Of a stretch of 5,213 bases of DNA, positions 1 to 4,146 are shown piece after piece (position 1 is the first letter of the stretch; each line of letters opens with the position of its first letter). The position numbers and the translations under genes were made by a program. This stretch comes from CAZFAT01 sp964517075. GTDB taxonomy: Bacteria; Acidobacteriota; Vicinamibacteria; Vicinamibacterales; SCN-69-37. The notes under the pieces were generated by a model. The model did no database searches and had not been told where the DNA came from. It saw only the letters and a program-made list of their open reading frames with translations. Location: positions 1 to 5,213 of the forward strand of contig CAZFAT010000029.1 of NCBI GenBank assembly GCA_964517075.1. The letters run 5' to 3'.

Positions 1-849
1 GATGTTCGCCCGGGTGGCGGCGCTGAACTTCGCGGCGCCCTGGCTGTCGAGGCTGAAGGCAATGGCCGGCGCGTTGAACTCGTCGAGCGTATCGCGCGCG
101 TTGCGCAGTTCCCGGCCGCTCACCGTGGCCACGCGCCGCACGAGGTAGAACACGCGCGACGTGTCCCCGGGTATCTCCGACGTGCCCAGCACGACTTCCA
201 TGTCCGGCGGGAGCACGCCATTGCGGGACGACAACAGCGTGGCTTCATCGGGGGCAGGCCCGGCCTCGACCAGCTTCCACTCGAGGACGGCCGTGCGGCC
301 GATGATCTGCTCGGCCCGGCGCACGTCGGACAGCCCGGGCAACTGAATGACAATCTGATCGCCCGTGTCGCCGTAGGGGGCGACCACGGGCTCGGAGACG
401 CCGAGCGCGTTGACGCGCCGCTCGAGTGTCTGCAGGGCCTGCGTCAACGCCTCCTGCTTCCGCTGGACGGCGATATTCGGGCGCATCCGGAACAGGTACA
501 CGCCCTCGGCCTGCTGCTCACGGTCGAACGAGGTGCCCGCCTGCAGGTCCGCGATCTGTCGGAACTGCTGATCGCTGCCAGGGGGCACGCCCTCGACCAC
601 GAACTCGGAAAGGCCAGGCTTGACGGTCACCGTCATCTTGACGTCGCTCAGCGCCTGCTGGAGCTGCTCGGCGACCGTCTCCGTTTCCAGCCGCAGCGCA
701 TCGTCCGTGTGGACCTGCATGACGAGATGGATGCCGCCCTTCAGGTCGAGGCCCAGCCGCACCTTGGTCGACGGTGGCACGAAGCTCCAGATCGACAGGC
801 CGGCGACGGCGGCGATGATCAGGAATTTCCAGCGAAGGTTCTTGTACAT
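1..849 (-). CDS. secD: Protein translocase subunit SecD (3' end beyond the window)
   Basis: SecD pairs with SecF in the inner membrane and uses the proton-motive force to help preproteins through SecYEG on the periplasmic side. The 283 residues present start with ATG at 849-847 (MYKNLRWKFL). A short charged N-terminus and one hydrophobic segment (about residues 8-25) match TM1. The family motif LGLDLKGG follows at 32-39. The periplasmic P1 region then includes RRVNALGVSEP at about 144-154 and the IVIQLPG strand at 166-172. Residues near 264-283 (AFSLDSQGAAKFSAATRANI) enter the late periplasmic region, and the remaining TM bundle lies off the left edge. The start is 3 bases after the yajC stop, so translation is probably coupled; only a weak GGCGG-like Shine-Dalgarno sits inside the end of yajC. 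secF would be expected next, outside the window. Identification is firm from the motifs and the gene order. Confidence 0.96.
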   Translation of the reverse strand, partial: MYKNLRWKFLIIAAVAGLSIWSFVPPSTKVRLGLDLKGGIHLVMQVHTDDALRLETETVAEQLQQALSDVKMTVTVKPGLSEFVVEGVPPGSDQQFRQIADLQAGTSFDREQQAEGVYLFRMRPNIAVQRKQEALTQALQTLERRVNALGVSEPVVAPYGDTGDQIVIQLPGLSDVRRAEQIIGRTAVLEWKLVEAGPAPDEATLLSSRNGVLPPDMEVVLGTSEIPGDTSRVFYLVRRVATVSGRELRNARDTLDEFNAPAIAFSLDSQGAAKFSAATRANI

Positions 850-852
850 GCG

Positions 853-1191
853 TTAGAGCCCGCCGCCATCCGGGCGGACGACCGGCTCCTCCCCCTGGTA
901 ACCGCCGATGGCCGCGCGGGCGACCTCGATGCGGACCTTGTCGGCAATCTGCACCTGCACCGACTTCTCGTCGAGCTTGGTGATCGCCCCGTAGATCCCG
1001 CTCGTGGTGATGATCCGATCCCCCACCTTGAGCGCCGACTGGAAGTCCTGGACCTTGCGCTGGCGGCGCCGCATCGGCAGCAGCACGAGCACATAGAAGA
1101 TCCCGATCATGAGCGCGAACGGGATGAGCGACACCCAGACGTTCTGCGGCGACTGCCCGGACTGGGCCATGGCGATGAGCGACGGCAACAT
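853..1191 (-). CDS. yajC: Preprotein translocase subunit YajC
   Basis: YajC is a small single-span inner-membrane protein that associates with SecDF and the Sec holotranslocon. The 112-residue product is of normal family length. It has a short N-terminus, a transmembrane helix at about residues 18-39 (WVSLIPFALMIGIFYVLVLL), a positive cytoplasmic flank (RRRQRK at 41-46), and the typical cytoplasmic motif GDRIITTSGIYGAI at 57-70. The C-terminal tail ends in Gly/Asp/Pro-rich residues. ATG at 1191 is preferred over the in-frame Met8 because AGAGG lies nine bases upstream of it. The gene sits 12 bases after tgt and 3 bases before secD, which is the classical tgt-yajC-secD arrangement. No promoter of its own is visible, so it is probably co-transcribed from upstream of tgt. 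Confidence 0.96.
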   Translation of the reverse strand: MLPSLIAMAQSGQSPQNVWVSLIPFALMIGIFYVLVLLPMRRRQRKVQDFQSALKVGDRIITTSGIYGAITKLDEKSVQVQIADKVRIEVARAAIGGYQGEEPVVRPDGGGL

Positions 1192-1200
1192 CAGGAACGA

Positions 1201-1205
1201 CCTCT
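1201..1205 (-). promoter_or_regulatory. Shine-Dalgarno of yajC overlapping the tgt stop
   Basis: On the minus strand AGAGG spans 1205-1201 and shares bases with the tgt TAG stop (1206-1204). It is nine bases before the yajC ATG, which supports that start over Met8. It also suggests that ribosomes finishing tgt could help initiate yajC. Confidence 0.6.
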
Positions 1206-2364
1206 ACGCGGGCTGGCGACGGGAATAGATCGCGAGGAACGAGGATCTGAACAAGTTGAAGGTTCCGGACCCAATAGCGTTCCTAATCGCCCGCATGGTG
1301 TCAAGGTAAAAGTATAGGTTGTGCAGCGTGTTAAGGGTGGCGCCGCTCATTTCCCCAGAGAGCGCCAGGTGCCGGAGGTAGGCCCGTGAGTGGCGCCGGC
1401 AGGTCGGGCAGCCGCACTCGGGATCGGGCGGCCGGGGATCGCGCGCGTAGCGCGCGTTGCGGATCGACAGGGGGCCGCGGCGCGTGAACAACTGGCCGTT
1501 CCGGGCGTTACGCGTCGGCAGGACGCAATCGAACAGGTCGATGCCGCGCGCGACGGCTTCCACCAGGTCATCTGGCATCCCCGCCCCCATGAGGTAGCGC
1601 GGCGCCGTCTCCGGCAGTTGCGCGGCCGTGTGCTCGACGATGTCGTACATGAGGCCGGTCGGCTCCCCCACCGACAGCCCGCCAATCGCGTAGCCGTCGA
1701 AGCCGACCGCCAGCGTGCCCGCGACGCTCTGGTCACGCAGGTCGTTGAACGTGCCGCCCTGGACAATCCCGAACTGGGCCTGACCCGGTGTGGGCCGCGG
1801 GACGTCAGGCGCCCGTCCGGCCTGGAGCGCGAGAAACCGATCCCGGCCCCGCGCGGCCCACCGAAGCGTGCGGGACATCGCGCCGCCTGCCTCGTCGGGC
1901 GTCGCCGGCCAGCTCGGGCACTCGTCCAGCATCATCGCGACGTCGGACCCGAGCCGCGCCTGAATGTCGACGGCGGTCTCGGGCGTCAGGGCGAGGGGGG
2001 CGCCGTCGAGGTGCGAGCGGAAAACCACGCCGTCCTCCGACAACTGCCGGCGCTCGGCGAGGGAGAAGACCTGATAGCCGCCCGAGTCGGTCAGCACCGG
2101 CCGGTCCCAGCCCATGAAGGCATGGACGCCGCCGAGCTCCGCAATCAGCGCATCGCCGGGCCTGAGATGCAGGTGGTAGGTATTGGCGAGGAGGATCTCC
2201 GCGCCGAGATCGCGCACGGCGTCGAGCGTGACGCCCTTGATCGCGCCGCGGGTGCCGACCGGCATGAACGCCGGCGTCTCGACGTCGCCGTGCGGCAGGT
2301 GCAGGCGGCCACGCCGGGCCCGCCCGTCGCGCGCGACGAGATCGAATGTCGCGAGTGGACTCAC
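1204..2364 (-). CDS. tgt: tRNA-guanine(34) transglycosylase (queuine tRNA-ribosyltransferase)
   Basis: Tgt exchanges guanine 34 in the anticodon of GUN tRNAs (Tyr, His, Asp, Asn) for preQ1, which is later matured to queuosine. The enzyme is a cytosolic TIM barrel with a zinc site. The 386-residue product has the family's usual length. Visible landmarks are DGRARRGRL (13-21), the substrate-pocket Asp93 in DSGGYQVFS (93-101), DECP (147-150), the GIVQGG loop (199-204), GGLSVGE (228-234), YLMGAG (257-262), and the likely nucleophile Asp279 in DLFDC (276-280). The zinc ligands are Cys317, Cys319, Cys322 and His348. These positions are nearly identical to those of the well-studied Zymomonas enzyme. 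The start is GTG at 2364-2362: the upstream ATG and TTG codons are out of frame, and an in-frame TAG lies just upstream. The ATG-frame reading ends in a TGA overlapping this GTG. It is the first gene of the operon visible here and is divergent from ddl; queA, often adjacent in other bacteria, is absent. Confidence 0.97.
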   Translation of the reverse strand: MSPLATFDLVARDGRARRGRLHLPHGDVETPAFMPVGTRGAIKGVTLDAVRDLGAEILLANTYHLHLRPGDALIAELGGVHAFMGWDRPVLTDSGGYQVFSLAERRQLSEDGVVFRSHLDGAPLALTPETAVDIQARLGSDVAMMLDECPSWPATPDEAGGAMSRTLRWAARGRDRFLALQAGRAPDVPRPTPGQAQFGIVQGGTFNDLRDQSVAGTLAVGFDGYAIGGLSVGEPTGLMYDIVEHTAAQLPETAPRYLMGAGMPDDLVEAVARGIDLFDCVLPTRNARNGQLFTRRGPLSIRNARYARDPRPPDPECGCPTCRRHSRAYLRHLALSGEMSGATLNTLHNLYFYLDTMRAIRNAIGSGTFNLFRSSFLAIYSRRQPA

Positions 2365-2401
2365 CGGCCGGTTCCCGCCACCATGGTTCGCGCAATGAGC
2401 C

Positions 2402-2407
2402 TATAAT
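2402..2407 (+). promoter_or_regulatory. Candidate -10 box upstream of ddl
   Basis: A perfect TATAAT lies in otherwise GC-rich DNA, 41 bases before the ddl GTG start, so a transcript would have a leader of roughly 35 bases. I see no TTGACA-like -35 element at 16-18 bases upstream (CACCAT is at the 17-base position) and no extended TG motif. The box would therefore need an activator or a divergent sigma consensus. It lies just outside the tgt start on the other strand, in the 84-base divergent spacer. No equally good box is visible for tgt. Confidence 0.5.
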
Positions 2408-2448
2408 GACTCGCTCGCGGCCGCCTTCCCGGTCGTGTCCCCAGATTC

Positions 2449-3603
2449 GTGAAACGACTTCGCGTCGGCGTGCTCTACGGCGGTCGCTCGGGTGAGCACG
2501 AAGTCTCGCTCGCGTCGGCTGCGGCCATCTTCGCCAACCTCGATCGCCAGCGCTACGAGCCGGTCGCCATCCGCATCGAACGCGACGGGCGCTGGGTCCT
2601 GTCCGATCGTCCGCCGTCGGCCGCCTCGGCCGCCGACATCATCGATCAGATGCGGAGCGAGGCCGCGCGCCAGCGCACGGGCCGCGACGTGTTCATGCCG
2701 CCGCGCCCCGGTGAGGACACCCTCCTGCTGGTCGATCGGCGCGTCGATCGCGGCGACGAGACCACCGCGGCGCTCACCGGTCTGCGCCTGGACGTCGTGT
2801 TTCCGGTGCTCCATGGGCCGTTCGGCGAGGACGGGACGATCCAGGGCCTGCTCGAACTGGCCGGGATCGCCTACGTCGGGTGCGGAGTGCTGGCCTCGTC
2901 GGTCGGCATGGACAAGGCGGTCATGAAGGTGCTCTTCCGCGCCGCCGGGCTGCTGGTGCCCGACTGGGTCGTGGTGCGCCGCCGCGAGTGGCGAGTCGAC
3001 CGCGCGGCGGTCGCCGCCCGGATTGCCACCGACCTGACGTACCCGGTGTTCGTCAAGCCCGCCAACCTCGGATCCAGCATCGGCATCTCGAAAGTGGCCG
3101 GACCCGACGGCCTGGGCGCGGCCATCGAGCAGGCGCTCGAGTTCGATCGCAAGGCGATTGTGGAGAATGCGGTCCATGAGGCGCGCGAGATCGAGTGCGG
3201 CGTCCTGGGCAACGAGACGGTGGAGACGTCGATCCCCGGCGAAATCGTGTCCGCGCGCGAGTTCTACGATTACGAGGCGAAGTACCTCGACGGCCAGTCC
3301 CGCACCGAGATTCCCGCGCCGCTCGACGAGGCGGCGACCGCCGACGTTCGGCGCCTGTCGGCCGCGGCCTTTGCCGCCATCGACGGCAGCGGGCTCGCCC
3401 GCGTGGATTTTCTGCTCAGTCGATCGACGGGTCAGTTGTTCGTGAGTGAAGTCAACACGCTGCCGGGCTTCACGACGATCAGCATGTTCGCCAAGCTGTG
3501 GACCGCCTCGGGCGTCGACTACGGCACGCTCGTCGATCGGCTCATCACACTCGCCATCGAACGCCACGCTGAAAAGCAGGCGCTGCGCACCCGCCTGTTC
3601 TGA
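2449..3603 (+). CDS. ddl: D-alanine--D-alanine ligase
   Basis: Ddl is a cytosolic ATP-grasp enzyme that joins two D-alanines into the dipeptide that MurF adds to the peptidoglycan precursor. The 384-residue product has the N-terminal VLYGGRSGEHEVSL motif (8-21, with Glu16 matching E. coli DdlB Glu15) and HGPFGEDGTIQGLLE (122-136). It continues with GMDK (153-156), FVKPANLGSSIGISK (201-215, with ATP-binding Lys203 and the Ser loop), and the omega-loop FYDYEAKY (272-279). Arg318/Asp320 sit in ARVDFLL, and Glu334/Asn336 in SEVNTLPGFT supply the metal ligands. Tyr279 in EAKY is the residue type typical of D-Ala-D-Ala rather than D-Ala-D-Lac ligases. The region around residues 55-110 is longer than in E. 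coli DdlB (306 residues), as in the longer Ddl forms. The start is GTG at 2449 and the Shine-Dalgarno is weak. It is a single-gene unit, not in a mur/fts cluster within this view. No intrinsic terminator is seen after its TGA. Confidence 0.97.
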   Translation: MKRLRVGVLYGGRSGEHEVSLASAAAIFANLDRQRYEPVAIRIERDGRWVLSDRPPSAASAADIIDQMRSEAARQRTGRDVFMPPRPGEDTLLLVDRRVDRGDETTAALTGLRLDVVFPVLHGPFGEDGTIQGLLELAGIAYVGCGVLASSVGMDKAVMKVLFRAAGLLVPDWVVVRRREWRVDRAAVAARIATDLTYPVFVKPANLGSSIGISKVAGPDGLGAAIEQALEFDRKAIVENAVHEAREIECGVLGNETVETSIPGEIVSAREFYDYEAKYLDGQSRTEIPAPLDEAATADVRRLSAAAFAAIDGSGLARVDFLLSRSTGQLFVSEVNTLPGFTTISMFAKLWTASGVDYGTLVDRLITLAIERHAEKQALRTRLF

Positions 3604-3645
3604 GTCGCGTGGCAGACTTCCGTGATGGAGGGCCTGCGCGTTTTG

Positions 3646-3664
3646 ACAAACCCAGTCAGTTTGT
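3646..3664 (+). promoter_or_regulatory. Small inverted repeat upstream of a strong promoter
   Basis: ACAAAC (3646-3651) and GTTTGT (3659-3664) form a 6-base dyad with a 7-base spacer. It ends two bases before the -35 hexamer at 3667. A TTGACA copy (3643-3648) overlaps the left arm. The position would suit a transcription-factor operator, but the arms are short and no regulator is encoded nearby. There is no T-tract, so it is not a convincing ddl terminator. Confidence 0.3.
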
Positions 3665-3666
3665 GC

Positions 3667-3694
3667 TTGACACTGCTCTGAACTCGTCCATAAT
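3667..3694 (+). promoter_or_regulatory. Strong sigma70-type promoter of the structured-RNA/micro-ORF unit
   Basis: A perfect -35 TTGACA (3667-3672) is followed by a 16-base spacer and CATAAT (3689-3694, five of six -10 positions). The predicted start of transcription is near 3700-3702. It is the best promoter match noticed by eye in this window and sits in a locally AT-richer patch. It lies 63 bases after the ddl stop and points away from ddl. The nearest good downstream start codon is about 340 bases further on, so it makes either a non-coding RNA or an mRNA with a very long leader. Confidence 0.75.
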
Positions 3695-3702
3695 CTACAT
3701 CT

Positions 3703-3778
3703 TGCGTGCGAGCTACCCGCTCAGCCAACTTATGGGGTACGACCGGCGGGCGGGGACGAGACACTCGCACGACACGCA
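3703..3778 (+). other. Nested stem at the 5' end of the predicted RNA
   Basis: GTGCGAG (3706-3712) pairs perfectly with CTCGCAC (3764-3770), and TGC/GCA can extend this outward (3703-3705 with 3776-3778) across a bulge. Inside, TACCC (3714-3718) pairs with GGGTA (3735-3739) around a 16-base loop, one base away from the outer stem. The outer stem begins within a few bases of the predicted transcription start, as expected for a 5' RNA domain. Confidence 0.4.
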
Positions 3779-3812
3779 TTGATGGATTACGACGACCGGC
3801 GACGCTTGATGT

Positions 3813-3863
3813 CCGCACGCGCGGTACGCAGCCTCTTCGAGGCAGCCGCGCCCCCCAGTGCGG
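3813..3863 (+). other. Long three-part hairpin in the leader
   Basis: CCGCAC (3813-3818) pairs with GTGCGG (3858-3863). GCGCGG (3819-3824) pairs with CCGCGC (3846-3851). GCCTC (3831-3835) pairs with GAGGC (3839-3843) around a TTC loop. This gives 17 Watson-Crick pairs in one arm, with a 6-base bulge (3852-3857) and one internal loop. Confidence 0.5.
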
Positions 3864-3897
3864 TGCCCCAGAGCGCGCTCTCCGTTTCATGAGTTGT

Positions 3898-3933
3898 CAG
3901 ATTTCAGCGTGCGGCATGCCGCCGCGGAATCTG
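3898..3933 (+). other. 15-pair hairpin in the leader
   Basis: CAGATTTC (3898-3905) pairs with GGAATCTG (3926-3933) with one G-U pair. GCG (3907-3909) pairs with CGC (3923-3925). GCGG (3911-3914) pairs with CCGC (3919-3922) around a CATG loop. Only two single-base bulges (3906 and 3910) interrupt it. The outer stem is of mixed composition, so GC bias alone does not easily explain it. Confidence 0.55.
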
Positions 3934-3944
3934 CCACGACGCCA

Positions 3945-3986
3945 GGCGCTCCGCGCGGGCCGGGCGTGCCGAAAGGCCGCGGCGCC
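3945..3986 (+). other. GAAA-tetraloop hairpin in the leader
   Basis: GGCG (3945-3948) pairs with CGCC (3983-3986), and CCGCG (3951-3955) pairs with CGCGG (3978-3982). GCC (3968-3970) pairs with GGC (3975-3977) around a GAAA loop, a GNRA tetraloop common in structured RNAs. An unpaired stretch at 3956-3967 lies on the 5' side. The segment is very GC-rich and has alternative pairings. Confidence 0.4.
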
Positions 3987-4023
3987 GCAGTGCAACGAGC
4001 GACCTGCGCAGCATCCCAACGCG

Positions 4024-4032
4024 AAAGGAGGG
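4024..4032 (+). promoter_or_regulatory. Near-perfect Shine-Dalgarno of the micro-ORF
   Basis: AAAGGAGGG matches the anti-Shine-Dalgarno of 16S rRNA almost completely and ends nine bases before the ATG at 4042. It is far stronger than the sites before ddl, tgt, yajC or secD here. This is the main evidence that the 17-codon ORF is translated. Its GGAGGG core (4027-4032) is complementary to CCCTCC at 4102-4107, just after the stop codon. Confidence 0.8.
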
Positions 4033-4041
4033 ACATAAAGC

Positions 4042-4095
4042 ATGGCAAAGAAAGCAGCCAAGGGCGGGAAAAAGAAGGGCGGCAAGAAGCGGTAA
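4042..4095 (+). CDS. 17-residue Lys/Gly-rich micro-protein, unknown function
   Basis: The predicted product is MAKKAAKGGKKKGGKKR. Eight of 17 residues are Lys, one is Arg, and the rest are Ala or Gly plus Met. It has no acidic or large hydrophobic residues, so no membrane segment, signal peptide or fold is expected. Such composition resembles the basic tails of histone H1-like proteins and tiny ribosome-associated basic proteins, and binding to RNA or DNA is a reasonable inference, but I do not recognise a family. Evidence for translation is a near-consensus Shine-Dalgarno nine bases upstream, an ATG start, a TAA stop, an intrinsic terminator 24 bases after the stop, and a strong promoter with no other convincing gene before it. 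Alternatively the ORF is a regulatory leader peptide, though nothing lies downstream on this strand for it to regulate. It is short enough that automated annotation would usually miss it. Confidence 0.65.
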   Translation: MAKKAAKGGKKKGGKKR

Positions 4096-4104
4096 GCTTC
4101 GCCC

Positions 4105-4116
4105 TCCCGCAAGGGA
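4105..4116 (+). other. GCAA-tetraloop mini-hairpin before the terminator
   Basis: TCCC (4105-4108) and GGGA (4113-4116) close a GCAA loop, another GNRA type. It lies between the micro-ORF stop and the terminator stem. Its left arm overlaps the segment that could pair with the Shine-Dalgarno, so the two pairings exclude one another. Confidence 0.35.
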
Positions 4117-4119
4117 AAA

Positions 4120-4146
4120 GGGGGCGGCCGTCGCCCCCTTTTTTTT
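4120..4146 (+). terminator. Intrinsic terminator, probably bidirectional
   Basis: GGGGGCG (4120-4126) pairs with CGCCCCC (4132-4138) around a five-base loop and is followed by eight T (4139-4146), a textbook Rho-independent terminator for the plus-strand micro-ORF transcript. On the minus strand the same stem follows the TAG of the convergent HEAT/cyclophilin gene and has four T after it (AAAA at 4116-4119 on the plus strand), so it can also stop that transcript, less strongly. Confidence 0.9.

Larger units (their letters stand above)
3701..4041 (+). ncRNA. Unidentified structured RNA or long 5' leader
   Basis: About 340 bases lie between the promoter and the Shine-Dalgarno of a 17-codon ORF. 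I see no known protein in them. The frames open through them use mixed third-position bases, including TTA codons, unlike the G/C-ending codons of neighbouring genes. Four consecutive regions can fold into long, mostly Watson-Crick hairpins (3703-3778, 3813-3863, 3898-3933, 3945-3986), one capped by a GAAA tetraloop, and a weaker CGCAG/CTGCG pair spans 3986-4008. I looked for tmRNA, RNase P RNA, SRP RNA, and SAH and c-di-GMP riboswitch signatures and found none. It could be a riboswitch-like leader for the micro-ORF, an independent structured RNA, or a dual-function RNA. GC-rich DNA folds readily, so covariation in relatives is needed to settle it. Confidence 0.45.

Noticed and set aside
709..1317. 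A 202-codon plus-strand frame antisense to secD and yajC
   Set aside because: It spans two well-identified genes on the other strand and has a composition typical of antisense frames in GC-rich DNA.
1390..2406. A 338-codon plus-strand frame antisense to tgt
   Set aside because: It is explained by codon bias of tgt; the product has no family motif and no ribosome site.
2401..3567. A 388-codon minus-strand frame antisense to ddl
   Set aside because: ddl is unmistakable on the other strand. The antisense frame mirrors its strongly G/C-ending codons and yields a His/Arg/Asp-rich product without recognisable motifs.
3643..3648. First TTGACA as an independent promoter -35
   Set aside because: At 16-18 bases downstream there is no -10-like hexamer; the position is occupied by the second TTGACA.
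3706..4038. A 110-codon plus-strand frame starting at GTG 3706 and covering the leader
   Set aside because: It lacks a Shine-Dalgarno and starts almost at the predicted transcript end. Its third-position bases are mixed, with TTA and other A/T-ending codons, unlike the neighbouring genes, and its sequence is Arg/Pro-rich without motifs.
3701..4041. tmRNA, RNase P RNA, SRP RNA, or SAH/c-di-GMP riboswitch
   Set aside because: None of the hallmark conserved segments of these RNAs could be found by reading. There is no tRNA-like end, no GAGGAAAGUCC-type core and no recognised aptamer core.
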